A DNA stretch of 64,000 nt from Apostichopus japonicus (Eukaryota; Echinodermata; Holothuroidea; Aspidochirotida; Stichopodidae), in assembly GCF_037975245.1 (NCBI RefSeq), contig NC_092579.1, positions 13,376,678 to 13,440,677 on the forward strand. The letters run 5' to 3'. The position numbers and the translations under genes are program-made. Below the pieces are notes generated by a model. The model was not told where the DNA came from. It was given only the letters and a program-made list of their open reading frames with translations, and did not search any database. Shown piece by piece: positions 1 to 13,627 of this stretch; within the stretch, counting starts at the first letter, position 1; every line of letters starts with the position of its first letter.

Positions 1-150
1 CACGGATGGGCGGGGTGGGTTGTGGAGATGTACACCCCCTTCCTAATGAAAGCCTACAAAAATACAGACTTTCCATATACGAAAGTCGGCCTCAAGGAAC
101 CCAATGGTCACGCTCCGTCTTTTGTTAAAAATCCTGCATCCACCCCTCAG
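1..150. mobile_element. Possible right end of a hAT-type element cut by the window edge
   Basis: AATCCTGCATCCACCCCTCAG ends at 150; inverted it begins CTGAGGGGTGGATGCAGG, resembling the GGGGCGGATCCAGG class of hAT ends. The other terminus would be left of the window, so a target duplication cannot be tested. Confidence 0.3.
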
Positions 151-2309
151 ACAATACAAAACAAGATCGGAGAGTATATGTGCCAATTGTTGGAGTAACC
201 CGTAACCTTACACTGATAGCAAATATGACTTATATACATTGAAGTGCATGTGCGCAAGTAAATGAAATGAAACCGTTTACAAACGGGGAGGGGAAAGTTA
301 TGTTTGAATTTTCGATATATTTAGCTTGTTCATTTACTGCAAGTCAATTCAAAAAAATTACGTCTTCTCCGTTCGGAATCAAATTGTACACTGTAGCTGG
401 TCAATTATGTTATTTCATGTAGTTGTATAGTCCATGGAGATATAGATAAATACTATGGAAGGTATACATGTAAGTACAATCATATGGCACTATATGCTTA
501 TAACATATTGGTGCTATGTTGACACCGCCTCCCCTCCCCTCCCCCCACCCCTCCCCTCCCCCTTCACATATGCATGTCCCATCGCACATTTGACATTATA
601 GTGGCTTGTAATTCTATCTCTCTCCTTAGGTTTACAAGTATAAGTTAAGCCCGATTTCTCCAACAAATCGGACTTTGCTTGCACGGTATCCCTATCAAAT
701 TATCTATGAAGTCAAGCAGATCCATCTTATATTATCGACAGAGCTCAGTGTCCAATGCTTTTTGCAATGCAAATAACAATGAAATGTGAGGCTGTCCAAT
801 ATTAGTAGACGCGGGTATAGGTATCATGCATTCTGAGAGCTGTCATAACGTGACGTGTAACGAGCGACACAGATCTTCAGTTTGAGTATGAATTTCACCA
901 CCTCGAATTCATTTGAGAGAAACTTAAGAATATGTCGTAACTGGGCAACATCGTATGAACCATATAGGTTTCTCGTACTCAAAAAAAAAACAACAACAGG
1001 GATTTGTGAAGAATTCTCCGAAATCTACAAACCGTATTTGTAAAAAAAAGAGGGAGTAATTCGACAGTCTGTGGTCACGTGAGTTTGAAGAAATAACAGA
1101 ATTTTCCTGTCTGGTACTTTCTACGATCATATCATATTTAATATATTGGAAAGATGAAAACCCGTGGGGGAGGGGGTGACCAGAATTCCCAGCGTGTGTG
1201 AGGGCGGAAGTGGGGGTGGGGGAGGAAGGGTAAGTGAATGGTAAGCAAACTCTTTTTGGTTGGGAGGGGGGGGGGGTTAGAAGTGCAAAATTACACCAGT
1301 ATAAAGTATGCAATACGGGTAAATTCAGAGGGCAGAGGAGCTATGGTTTTGTTGTACCTGAGCCGACGGTGGGGGGTGAGGGGTGCTAGAGGGCAGGCAT
1401 CACTGACCTCCCCCCACCCCCTCCGTTGGTGCCGTCACTGCTAAAAATCATATATCTGCACTGTAAGGTTTAGCCATGTGTTTCATTCATACGGATGCTA
1501 TACCACGTGGTGAAATCAAATATAAAAACGCTAGTACTATAGTATTACGTCATCCTTGGCGTTAACTGACGTCATAATGTGCGCAATATTATAAGCATAC
1601 AATCACCTTGATAATGATACTCCTGAACATGAAATGAAACAAAAACAAAACACTAATATTTACAACGGAATTTGACCCTATGACAAGTATATTTTTCTAA
1701 AAGATAAATTAATTGTTATAATATTATTTAATATATATTACATTATAATATACCTTTAGGGAGCGAAAGTAATATAGCCTATACCGGATAAAACAAGAGA
1801 TATTGTTAACCATATATGGCCTATTGTGATAAATATTGATGGTATATATGCTATACTGAATATTGACTATTAATGAATGAAGAATAATCGAATCATTAAT
1901 CAATTTGTTGGATTGATTAAATTGATTCTCAAGATGAGTTCGCCCATATATATTTCCTTATTATTCATTGTTAATCACATTGGAAAATTTGAAGCCGCGT
2001 GAATTAAGCTTGACTTAAGTCAAGGTATTGAATTACAACATGTTATTTGATTTAATACCGATCGAATATTTAAGATTGATCAACTCAACACGTCTGCTTT
2101 AAATGTCTGCGTCGGCTGGAGAAGGTATATTGTAACCATGGCAACCAGATGATGTTACATGGCAGATAAAATAAAACAGACCCTTTCTGCGTGCTACAGA
2201 ATGGAACGCAAGATTTTATTATATTTGACTGTTTTCCACCTTTTCGTCTGAAAATTGTAAAGTGTATTGAGAACTTGTTTATGGAACAAGAATTGTTTTC
2301 CTTCCGTTT
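151..2309. other. Gene-free, AT-rich with purine-rich tracts
   Basis: Holds a C-rich tract at 528-565, G-rich stretches at 1,165-1,280 and 1,365-1,430, and otherwise AT-rich sequence. No coding exon seen. Confidence 0.5.
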
Positions 2310-2365
2310 TAAAGTTTAGTTTAGTTTAGAGGTCCAAGGACCATGAAGCCTCACAGTAGTTTATT
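2310..2365 (-). mobile_element. LINE 3' tail fragment, (CTAAA)n
   Basis: Inverse complement reads CATGGTCCTTGGACCTCTAA ending in ACTAAACTAAACT. It resembles the tail of the element at 54,497-54,870. Confidence 0.45.
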
Positions 2366-2686
2366 TGAGACCGTATCCGTGTTAGATTGTTAATTCATTC
2401 TATTTCTCTCAAATAATACAAATGCATTAACTTAAATAGTTTAGCCTTAATCTAACCGACAGTGCACCACCAAAACATGAAGCCAGTGATTGTTGGAAAT
2501 GCATTTTAATATGCATCGTGATTTAAAGCTTTTTAAATGCCTCCCAACAAAAAACCTCATGGCGTCCAAAATGTCATGTTATCTCATATGAAAGTCTGTG
2601 TCTTACGCCATTTATGGTTTCAAATATGTTGTTTTCATTCTGATAAATTTATAATAAAGTTATATTGAAATGTAGCACAGCGGTCC

Positions 2687-2745
2687 GCAAACTTTTAAGC
2701 TCACGATCGAGGATCGCCACTTCAACCCCCCCCCCCCCCCCTTAA
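2687..2745. mobile_element. Possible hAT terminus fragment
   Basis: CAGCGGTCCGCAAACTTTT is a hAT-like 5' end (CAGTGGTCCGCAAACT class), followed by a long poly(C) run. No partner terminus was found nearby. Confidence 0.3.
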
Positions 2746-4697
2746 GAATCGATGCTCAGAGAGCAAACAAGCTAGCTTGGGTTATGGGATTGATGCTTAA
2801 GAAAAAAACCTTAACCAATCTCCATCGGCAAGCTCCGAAAACTGTAGATAAATATTTCGACTTCTGGAGAAATGCCGCAACCCACCGCAAATTTGAACTC
2901 GTTCGATTTTCTCTTTGAATTTCCTTATCCTAAAAATTAGAAATTTCCAGAATCGAATGAAATTATTACTTACATTTTTCATTATGAGTTAATTTTAAAC
3001 ATCTGCAAAGGATGTCTTATAGTTTCTCTAACTTATCGCCAATGATGTTTGAGCACAATTTAATAGAATTGATATAGAACTTACAAATCAACACACACAC
3101 TCACAAGACAACATAGCTGCTTTAGGTAGAAATAAATAAATTAGCATTTGTCTTACGATTACATTTGCACTATGAAGAATGAAAGATCTCGGCAACATGT
3201 CTGTAAAGTACCAGATGTCGGGGTTTTCCCTCTCTTTCTCTCTCTGCTCTATTAACTGCTATATTAACTGCTTTTACCACCTGCGTCCCTTCACTAACCG
3301 TCTTTTGCAGCACCATCTCCTACGTTCTATTTTCCATTTATCTATTACGATAACGTACAATTTTTATATAACACCTGAAATCTGTGTGTGCTTAACTGGC
3401 TTTTACACAAAGACCACCTATAAACCTATTTTGCGAAAATCGTTACTATGTATTTTTACGTGTAAAAGTATATCAGCTAACTTACGTCATTACCATTAGT
3501 CTACGCTTAATTACGCGTATGTTTTTTTCTCGCTGTTGACACCTTCAATGTTACCGTATATGATTGGTGATGACGTCATCAGTTGTTTGGCTCTATGCCG
3601 TATTTCAAGGTAAATAATTTCATAATAGTTTTGTTTACTAATATGTTCGAATTGATTCTTGTTGATATATGTTATACGGGTTGTCCGAGTCGATACACCT
3701 TGTTATTCGTTTACTGACAAGGTGTTAAGTTCTCACAATTCCACGGATTGCCTATGTCACAAACAAAATTGAAATTATGGGATGGATTTAAGTCCAGATA
3801 AACGTGTAAATAATAGAGACATTTTTTCGTTTATCCTTTTAAGTACTGAAGACGTATCATTTTGAAGTCATTATAGGTTGGTGCTGTTGTGTGTCGTATA
3901 GAGTTTGATGTAATGCAAATGATCGTACAGTTACATACGTGCTTGATATATTGTGGTGCACGATACTAATATGTTTCACATATGATGTGTTAGGTATTCA
4001 CTTCATTTAGTGTTTGCACGAATGTACTATGTAGATTTGCTATCACATGAAACACGACTTAAAATGCTATTTATTGCCATGTAACGACCAACCTCTTTTA
4101 TGACTGTTCCACGATACAATTTCAATCACAAGAGTTTAAGACATGAAAAAATCCACTTCATTTCTTTTTAAATACCAAATATAAAGATAAAAATAAGTCT
4201 ATTTTAGTAACTATATTGGAATTAAAAATTGTAGAAATAAATATGTAAACTTAAGCGTTCGTTGGTTTCGATTAATGTTGTGTACAAAATCGCTTTCTGA
4301 ATGTCTCGATTCAGTTGTATGACGTAAATATATCGTGAGTTCTTATTGGACAATAGTCATTGTGTTTTCTTCGATGCCTCGATGCCTCTCTTTCAGATGC
4401 AAAGGAAGATATTTCATGAAACTTTACAAAGACTTCAGAAGAAATTCCAAGTGTGCAGAACCCGAGAAAGCAGAAGATTGCAGACCGCAGATCCGCAAAT
4501 GAAAAGAAAGCAATATGAGAATAAACAATGTAGATGGAGAAAAAAAACAAAGCATTCTAGCAATAAGAAAGAGCACAACTATTCGTATTTAATCTAAAGA
4601 GAAAAGTCCCATTTCATTTTTTAAAACCAAAACCAAAAACAGGTACACTTATGGTATGTGACTATCATGAATATGATACTCCTTTTTCAGTGGAGTG

Positions 4698-4991
4698 CAG
4701 GCGCGGATCCAGATGACGTTGTGGTGGGTCTCCTCACTAACCCCCCCCCCCCCCCTCCCCTCCCCCTCCCCCACCCCGTCCTCGCCTTCCCATAAAAAAA
4801 TCAAAGTAAATATTAACTCAATCGTGATTATAAATCTAATTTATAGTACACACATGCCTCAAAATTCACCATTTGAAGTCTAAATTTCCATTTTTTATTT
4901 GTCTGCTGGGGAAGGACCTCCACATTCCCTACACTTCAACGACCCCATGAGGGGCACTTCCCTTTCTTTCTAAAACTCTGGATCCGCCGAC
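4698..4991. mobile_element. Probable degenerate hAT-type MITE, about 294 bp
   Basis: The left side reads CAGGCGCGGATCCAGA and the right side, inverted, GGCGGATCCAGAG. The GGCGGATCCAG terminus is typical of animal hAT MITEs. A 15-base poly(C) run sits just inside the left end and another follows the right end. No clean 8-bp flanking duplication remains, so the ends are approximate. Confidence 0.55.
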
Positions 4992-5992
4992 CCCCCCCCC
5001 CCTACAGAAATGGAATTATGTTTCACACATGTTATACTTTATGTACACTTTGATAGAGAAATCTAGAAGATGTCTTAAGGATCACGTTGTCCAATGTTTT
5101 AAAGTAAACTTTCATCAAATCAGCCGAAAAAACAAGAAAAAATTGCCAGAAATAGGTCACCAAATGCAAGCAGCTGTTGTAAATTTTCATGAGTCTATAA
5201 AATAAATTTCTATTTACAATGATTTTCGTTTAGTTTCCATGATTCATTATAAGCAATTATTTAGGCTTGGGAGGATCATGAGTGGAATTAATACAGAGGT
5301 TGCGATATTTATTACCTGAATACAGTCGAAATGTTTAAAGCAACATGGAGCTATTATACGAGATAAAGCCATGGTTATAACTAGTCTTGACAAGAGGCTG
5401 TTCATTTCCAAAAGTACCAGTGACTCAAAAAAAAAGTTACTTAAGGTCTTATATATATATTGATAACTTATACTAACTCGAGTCAATGGCTCGACTCGGG
5501 TGAGAAAATACTTGATATGAAAGTCCACCCGATTGTCATGGCTTTATCAATTAAAACTGGTAAAGGTGAGTAGGCAGTACCCGTTAATCAGTTAAAACTG
5601 ATGTGTGGTATAATCTCTTAACATGTGTTACATTTATGGACAGTTGCTACTGAGATAGATTTACAAACAGTAAATACTAAGCACACAATCCTATATATAA
5701 GCACAGATTATGTATATATACATAATCATTGACTGGACTAACCAGACTATACTCTAAAGGTTTCGCCAATAATTTCTTCCTCAATTTATGAACAGAAAGT
5801 GAATGAGACTTTACGGCAAAACGCTTAAATCAATTTGCAAACCATCTTAGCAAGGTATACTTACTAATCGAACATAAGGGACAGTGGTTTTAGTCTCCTA
5901 ACCAGTCGTTAGTTGAAACAGAAATTGAGTAATGATTTCGTCTATTAGTATTATAACTTTGCTGACAGTTTTAACATGTATTACGGTGTTAT

Positions 5993-6763
5993 CAAGGGCG
6001 GCGGAAGCACTTTTAATCTGGGGGGGGGGGGGCACCAACGTCGAAGGGCACTTTGCAGAAATTCGATTGGACTGATGCAGCCTGATATTTAGTACCCTTT
6101 ATAACTCTTATTGTATTATCTTATTTGCGTATACACATCACTCCACCAACGCCACCCCCCCCCCCCCTTCAAGGAAACAATGCATACTAGCACTGCAATA
6201 TCTAATGTGCAAATTGGGAAACAAGGAAAAAGACAAAATGAGGTGAAATCATTATAAAGTCCAAAGTCCCTGCACACGCAATCGATACATGCATGAAAGC
6301 AAATGAAATATGTGAAAATACTGAAAGAAAAATAATTTTCTATGTGTTTTTCAATGGTTAATTAAACTGACATTATTATTGTAACGACTTTGCCAATAAT
6401 TCTAACCAATTTGGAAGGGTTATAACAAGGCAAATGATTGTATGTTATTGGCATGCGATGTAATAACCAACACATGCCTATATGATATGCAGATTAACAT
6501 GTTGAACGCGCGCGTAGCGCGCGAAAAATTCTGGTAATATTTTTCGGGCAAGTCGTTACAGCCCCCCCCCCCCCAAATCAAATTGGGCTCCTACGCCTGT
6601 GGTAGTAAACATTTAAAACTTCCCGAAATATTTCATTCGACGTGGGTTTCGCTTTGTAAACTCTTTTTTTATTTAGAAATTTTTATGTAGAAAAGGGCAC
6701 ATTTTTAACCTGAGGAAAAGTGGGGCACGTGCCCCCTGGGCGCCCCCGGTTCCGCCGCCCTTG
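5993..6763. mobile_element. Nonautonomous hAT-type element, 771 bp, with 8-bp target duplication GGTGTTAT
   Basis: Left end CAAGGGCGGCGGAAGC and right end, inverted, CAAGGGCGGCGGAACC match over 14 bases. GGTGTTAT is repeated exactly on both sides (5,985-5,992 and 6,764-6,771). Termini starting CA and an 8-bp duplication indicate hAT. Internally there are poly(G) and poly(C) runs near both ends, a GGGGCACGTGCCCC palindrome and a CpG-rich hairpin GCGCGC-GTA-GCGCGC at 6,508-6,522. No transposase frame is visible, so it must be mobilised in trans. Confidence 0.88.
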
Positions 6764-9162
6764 GGTGTTATAACACATCGTTTCAGTTTATACTGATTAA
6801 CGGTTGTCTCTTATTCACAGTACCAACTGATCAAGCCATGTGCATTGGTTGGAAAGTCACCCAACTAAATAGAGGCTTGATAGTGTAAGAACACCAAACT
6901 ATACTTGATCCACGCCTCAAGACAAGTCCCCAATGGCTTATACATCGAGACTATAACCGTGTGATCATGACGATCTACCCGTCTAGTCAGTTTCACGAGT
7001 CTCTTCAAAGGGAATTGATATATAATGCACTCAATCATGCTGTAAAGATTGGTGAGCGATCGGTAAACTGTTTAACTGGAAAGAACAGATACTACACATG
7101 ATCTTAGTCAAGACGTTAAAAAGCGAGACTCGAGGTGAAAAAAGGGGACCCGGCAATTACGATATTACATCAAAATTAATGTACTCCATGAACTTACAGA
7201 CCATGCTATATACAGTAACGGGGTAACGGGGTGGCGTAACATGTATGGATCCATCATAGCTAAGGTCTGGAAGGTCAAATCTTGGCCCTCCAAGCCTCAC
7301 TCCAAGCGTCACTCGCGGGGCATCAAGACGAGTCAGATCGGGGGCCTCGGTGATAATTATATTTTGAGGTCTTCATTTTTTCCTTCAGTATATTATGAAA
7401 GTGAGAATTCTTCTTTATACCATACTTCCCTGTAGGCATCCTAATTAACCCCGGACCAAAGGGATGTTCTCCCCCACCCCCACCCCTCCCCGCCTGCCTC
7501 CTAACCCCTCTCATCATCAATTCTGTATTGCAACAACAAAAATGTTAGTAGAGAGTACAAATTTGAAGAAAATTTGGTCAAGGCGTTATGGCATATATGT
7601 TATTACACCTCATTTTGGATGGGTTATCAAAATTTGGGTTTGTGTTCGCACAAAAAAAACACGAATTAAAAATTAATAATTCGATTTTTTTTGGGGGGGG
7701 GGGTATGTGAGCATTATATCTTACGAGTAATATCATAGTACTGCCACATCATTGGAAAGTATAAACCGGAGTCTTGGATGAAGGTCGTGTTCACCTTATT
7801 ATAGGGCCCATCATTTATAAATTAAGTGCACGAATGACCGTGATGCAAGCAAGACAATCCTTGTGTATATGAAGTGTAATGCTTGCGTGTATTAAATAAT
7901 GTATGTATACAATGTATGGAGGAGTGAGATCCATATATTGTAAAAAGATCTCTTTCGTGGCTTTTGATTGATGTATAATTGAGTATAGGAGAGTAAACAC
8001 GAAGAGGCAACCTCGAATGTGTTTATTTATAGATATTTTGTGAAATGTTTCTATAACATGTCATTCATCCCTTTTTCGTTTTATTGCCTTCTTCTTCATT
8101 ATTATTATTATAATTATTATGCAGAAGCATTTATGCAGTTATAGCGACAGCAATGTAAAGCTTTAAACTCTTCAGATAAAAAGGAATCATTGTGACCTTT
8201 GATTATAAGCGATTATTCAACCGCTTCCAGAGTCACGGAATGATGGCACGAGATATACAAGGACAGAATGATACGAGAGTACAGACAAAACAGAAACCAA
8301 GATAATAAACGAAATTCAACGAGATTTGAGCATCTTTAATTCGATCCTTGCTTACCATTCCATGCGTGTGAACTGCACTCCAAAAATGCTTAGCAACAAG
8401 AACAAACTTAGAAGCAAAATGTGCCGTGAGCGCGCGTAAGAGAAACCTCAGTTCAGGGACATCAACCTTGTTAAGGAGGGCTCCCTTGTGAAGTGATATG
8501 CCCTTTGCAGAATATCATGTTAGATAATGCTTTGAATTCAAACGATTTCTGTCTTCAAGCTGGGTAGCAACCACGCATAATTCTGGGGATAATACCGGGG
8601 ATAAAATAAGGGGGTTAGCCACCCCCCCCCCCCTGTGCTAATAGGTGGTTGCGCCATTGAGTCTTCATGATAGGCTGTATGAAAGGTAATAAATAGTCAT
8701 ATTAGGTAATCCATTTCAATCCAAACTTGCACGTTAATTTCATTCATGGAATACGTATACTGCAGGGTACATGTTAGATAACCTCAAACTTGATTGTTTT
8801 CATTTCTTTCCCACTGCGGCCGTTCCCCATCTCAAATACCCTACTACCACAACTATATACACCTGCAGATAACCGTGAAAATGGTTTCAAGAGTGGTTTT
8901 CTTAAGACTTCACAATTTGCCTTTGCAAGATATAGGTTGAGACTAGTGGACACACTAGTAGTTGTTACTCAGAGTTTCACGCGTTGAGCGATCATCAGAC
9001 AACGTATATATTATTTATATATTAATATATATTGCATATTGCATCCACTTAATATGTATTAAATATTCAAGAAAAGAACAAGTTTGCAAAAATCCCGACA
9101 AACCTCCAACACCCCTATTGTAATCCCTTCCCACTCCCTCCCTTGACCAAATACCTCTCGCG

Positions 9163-9366
9163 ATGGTCCTGTATGCGACCAACATCACTGAACTTGGACA
9201 TAGCGTTTATCAGTATGTGCATAGCGCAAAGTATGTCGTGCAGACGATCGGCCTCCTGTACGCGCATGCGTATTACATCTCACGCATCCATCGATTTGTC
9301 AGTGAATTACACGACTTATCAACCCAAGATGCCATTAAACCGCCTTTTTTGTTAGTCGGTGATTGA
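9163..9366 (+). CDS. Unrecognised 67-codon ORF with coding-like composition
   Basis: The frame starts MVLYATNITELGHSV and ends PPFLLVGD. It is notable because about half its third codon positions are G or C, with many CpG, while the surrounding DNA is clearly AT-rich. It could be a small gene, an exon or a captured fragment. I recognise no domain; there is no upstream regulatory or splice evidence I can trust. Function unknown. Confidence 0.2.
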   Translation: MVLYATNITELGHSVYQYVHSAKYVVQTIGLLYAHAYYISRIHRFVSELHDLSTQDAIKPPFLLVGD

Positions 9367-10255
9367 AACTTGCTCATTTTATTTAACAGTATACGTCTGT
9401 GTATATCTTACATCATAAATCAGCACCTGAAGTGAGAAACAAACCAACAATCTTCTTCGGAATTAGCCTGTCTTTAGGATTTATGACATGGCTACAATCT
9501 CAATCTCTTTGGTCACCGAGCTAAGATATAAAAAGCAAACGATTAAAGTTATCGCCCAAGTCTGTAAGATCACAACTGCATGCAGAGGGAGACTGTAGGT
9601 ATTACACCACCAGGTATTTCTCTGTACATTTGACTTCAATCTTTACGACTTGACTTCATGGCAAGAAAATATAGCCTTTGACCGGGACTACACCAAAAAA
9701 ACGTAACATTATTGTCGTTTATATGTAAATTAGATACAGCCTAAACATATATACAATCTTGTTTTCTATTATATTAGCTACAACCGATGACATTTCCCTT
9801 TATTCTAACCCTATAAAGCTCTGACTGGACAACCGAAAACTGTTGTCCTCTCTTGTGCGACAACTGGTGCAGGAATTTTGTCCCATGACATCAGTTGTGA
9901 GGCCTAGACATGTACACACACACATCGATATATATATATATATCTTCCTATTCTTTGCTCATCAATCTGCTTCCTGCATAGTCATGTTGGTCTTGGTTTT
10001 ATTTCCATCAATGCAACTGACATCTAGCGTCATACTAGTTTCATTGTGCAACGTTTTGTACTTTCATTCCACTGCCAAGTATTGCTGACGAAGGTCCCAA
10101 GGAGGACCGAAAATTCCAATATATTTTTTAAAACAATACTCCTTATTTGTCAATAATGCGTCATATACAGTGTACTGTATATAGCCAGAAGTGATACGGA
10201 AGGGCAAGGACGGACACCGTTCCCTCCCTATACCCTGCCTACCCACCCAAGGCCC

Positions 10256-10330
10256 CTCCCACTCTTCTCTCTTCTTCCCTCCTCTCCCCTCCTCTCCCCT
10301 CCTCTCCCCTCCTCTCATCTCAACTCCTCT
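10256..10330 (+). repeat. (CTCCTCTCCC)n polypyrimidine repeat
   Basis: Four to five near-perfect units between 10,270 and 10,320. Confidence 0.8.
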
Positions 10331-11353
10331 TCCCACTCCTTCCTGGAGAGCTGGAAGATGAAGTTATAAGCCTATAGATATACATGTATCACGCGACGAA
10401 AACTGGCTGAAAAACTGGTTTTGAGAATAAACAGTCAACGATAGGTTTGGACTACCCAACTCCAAAACTCAATTAGAACAAAATGGCCAGCGGGGACGGA
10501 ATAATAGAACGAATGTTCTGAAAGAGTATTAGCACACGATTTCATACACGATTAAATGTCCCAATTAAGCCGTTAAACTCATGTGATTTCTAAAGCGTTC
10601 CAAAATTATAGAAGATTGCTGTAGAAACGATATTGTACGCGCCCACTGCCACCCCGCCCCCTCCACTTCACCCCACTCCAACCTTCGACCTCCGCGCCTT
10701 TTCCCTGACTTAGCTAGCCGCGTGACACGATTTTGTATACTCCTACCTTAAGATGAAAAAATTCTCTTAGAAATAGATAGAACTTTTGTTGTTAGTGAAC
10801 TCGAAATACCTCATTAAAATACGTTGAAAGTTTTCTATAGCCGTTTCTACTAAGAGCTTGCATGAAAAACCTTCTTGTTTTATCTTCAGTTGTTTAGTTC
10901 TATATTGATGCCCCCTTTATTCTTTTACTTTCTGTTTTGATATTTTATATAGTTAACTAGATCATCTTTTTTCTTCTATATATATTAAATTGCTTACAAT
11001 TACAACTTATTTCTGTAATGATTGTAATTATCTAATTTCTTTCATTTTTATACATTTACTTTCAGTTATACGCTATCCGCATAATGCTCCATGTCCATAT
11101 TTACATATTCTAATTTTACTTATATTCATATACTTACCTTTCCAATCTGACAAAGTATCCATCTATACGAAGATGCATGTATAGGCATATAAAATAAATA
11201 CATTTATATGAGTTTTCTGGTGGAGTAAACCGGGTGCATATGTGGATATTAATAACAACACATATTTGTCGATTCAAAGTCCCTAACTTTCCCCTTCTAA
11301 CTCCTATGGTTATGAGAGATAACCAAGATACTCTGATGTTCATAATGAACTTG

Positions 11354-11517
11354 ACACCGTCCCACACCGTCCCACACCGTCCCACACCGTCCCACACCGT
11401 CCCACACCGTCCCACACCGTCCCACACCGTCCCACACCGTCCCACACCGTCCCACACCGTCCCACACCGTCCCACACCGTCCCACACCGTCCCACACCGT
11501 CCCACACCGTCCCACAC
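11354..11517. repeat. 10-bp minisatellite, unit ACACCGTCCC, about 16 copies
   Basis: A nearly perfect tandem array. Because 10 is not a multiple of 3, every frame cycles through the same ten residues (for example TPSHTVPHRP). No frame on either strand contains a stop, which creates several overlapping spurious ORFs. Confidence 0.97.
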
Positions 11518-12420
11518 GTATAAGGTTGTACATACAGCCTTAGGCTTCTGACATGTACTTTTCTTTTTGTGTAGGTTGAACGGTTCCTGCCGCCAGACTA
11601 TACAAAAGGTTAAGATAATTTACAATATTTTAAACTGCACTTAAGAAACGTGTTTTGTTATCGATATGTCTTTAAATCAATATGGTCGTTACTTAGATGA
11701 AGAGATAGAGAATATATGAATGTAGTGATTTATGGTCACAATTATTTATGTTATGCATGGAAGCTTTAATGGAGCCTCACGCGAATAAGATCCGTCCAGT
11801 GCTAGATAATGACCTAAGGGTGTAATAGAATTATATATACCTCGGACAGGAATTATGGATGCTTTTAACCGATCGAGCCTGCTAGACAGCCGAAGGTGCT
11901 CAAATGATAAAGATACAATTGCGTTATTTATTAAGCATAGTGTTAAGTAATGTCTATAGCTTGACAAGCAAGTATATAATTAAGGGCTTGCTGCAATAAT
12001 CACGGCTAACTGTGTGAAGGTGCATGACCCATGTTCAATGTTTTCCCCTTGCTAATATCACGCATATGCGCGCCGTTCTAGTTTAAAGTAGTTTGATTGC
12101 GCACCTTACGCTTAACGCTTCTTGCTAAGTATAATCAACGGGGGCGGTGGAGCCGATGGTCGGGGTCGTGGGAGGCGGAGGGCAGACGGGAAGCTCTTCT
12201 TGCCCTAAGAACCACCACCGCAACCCCCCTCCCCTCCGATGGGTCCTTTTGTATAAACAAGAGCTGCTCCTCCTTGTTAATGAAAACACATGTTCTATAT
12301 ATGATAGGAAAGAGCTTCCTGTTTCTGGTTAAAGGTAGAAGCCATGCTATACGCATCTAACGTTTAGATGTTTAGAGTCCATGAGGAGGAAATTTACATT
12401 TGATTGGCGAAAGAACAATG

Positions 12421-12546
12421 TGTTCTAAGCATCTTGGTGAATTTTGTGTCCAGTTCCTACGTAAAGCGTTATCGAGATATTATATAATTGAAATAATCAC
12501 AGTTTGTACCCTAAATCAACTTGGAACAAACAGGTATGGCGTCACA
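12421..12546. repeat. Diverged direct repeat, copy A (partner 13,503-13,627)
   Basis: Shares TTCTAAGCA..CTGGTGAA.TTTG..TCCA.TCC.TAC and, about 100 bp later, GAACAAACAGGT.TG..GTCA with the partner. A third weak match (CATGTCATCTTTAAAAGTT) follows at about 12,744. Confidence 0.6.
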
Positions 12547-13502
12547 GTTGAACACTGACATTATAATGCTTTGTTATGCATATATTTTATAGTTTTGACC
12601 TTGAATTGGATTCGAACTTGAACGAAGAGGATGTGAAATAATAACAATAAATTAATTCTTGAAGTGTATTCATATTCGGAGATGCATCCTTATTTGGAAA
12701 TAGAAACAATGCACATTAGAATTTTGCAGCTTGGCACAAAACATGTCATCTTTAAAAGTTGTTAATCGAAATCCGTACATGAATGAAAAGCAACATTGAC
12801 TAGGATGATTAGAAACATGCACAATTGCTTACACGGACCGTCCTTTAAGTCTCAAAAAAGATATCATGTAGACAGGTGAGTTCATGCAGAAATGATGCAG
12901 AAGAGCTTTCAAAAGCTTCAACTTCTTTCACTGGAGAATTCTTGTTTTTACAAAGTGAGGGGGCCCGGAGTGATTTCACTGTTCGTACCATTAGTAACCT
13001 TCTAACTTATCTTAGACACAACCCAAGGTGAATGTCTGGAAATAAACAGGAATGCTGTAAAATTGTATCAACGAAAAGGGTAAAGTTCTAACTTCTAAGT
13101 AAACCAATTTCTGCATATTTTTCAAGAGGTAGAATATGTGATATACTGATTTTGACCGTAAAAGACAAACTAAAAGTAGAAACGAAAAAAGATGAAAGAA
13201 ATTCACGGCAGCGGTCATAAACACTTGGATGCTAATAGAGAAGGAGCTGAGAAGTACAAAATGTTCAGTAGCAAAGAACCTTTTCTCAAGTTGGAACAAA
13301 AGAGGGGATTATCGAAAAGTTATCAAACTGAATATGATTATGCCACGTATAGGCAATGTGAACTATCTTTTCGAGTTAGTCAATTTTCTTTTATGACTAT
13401 TTTCTTCTGTTGTATTTCAACGGTTCGTATTGAACATTAAGAAAAAAGCCTATACTAAAAGGACAGTCTATGCAGAGAGTTATTGACTTCTGAAGAGGAA
13501 CT

Positions 13503-13627
13503 CATTCTAAGCAACCTGGTGAACTTTGCATCCAATCCCTACAAAGGCGTTCCCGAAATATTGATTACTAAATCGTCTCATATTTTGTATCAAAAGTGAA
13601 CTTGAAGCAAACAGGTGTGATGTCATA
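13503..13627. repeat. Diverged direct repeat, copy B (partner 12,421-12,546)
   Basis: Same order of motifs as copy A, about 1.08 kb downstream, with a trailing match CGTGTCACCTTCAAATCTT near 13,876. Looks like two members of a dispersed, noncoding repeat family rather than a recent duplication. Confidence 0.6.

Larger units (their letters stand above)
6772..11353. other. Gene-poor interval
   Basis: Apart from the ORF at 9,163, I see only low-complexity tracts: CACCCC near 7,471-7,505, poly(G) at 7,692-7,702, poly(C) at 8,622-8,633 and TA runs at 9,002-9,035 and 9,931-9,943. Confidence 0.4.

Noticed and set aside
8565..8660. Small inverted repeat GCAACCAC...GTGGTTGC around a poly(C) run, possible MITE
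   Set aside because: Arms match over only about eight bases and no target duplication is present.
11134..11551. Overlapping ORFs (up to 127 codons) on both strands
   Set aside because: They exist only because the 10-bp minisatellite contains no stop in any frame.
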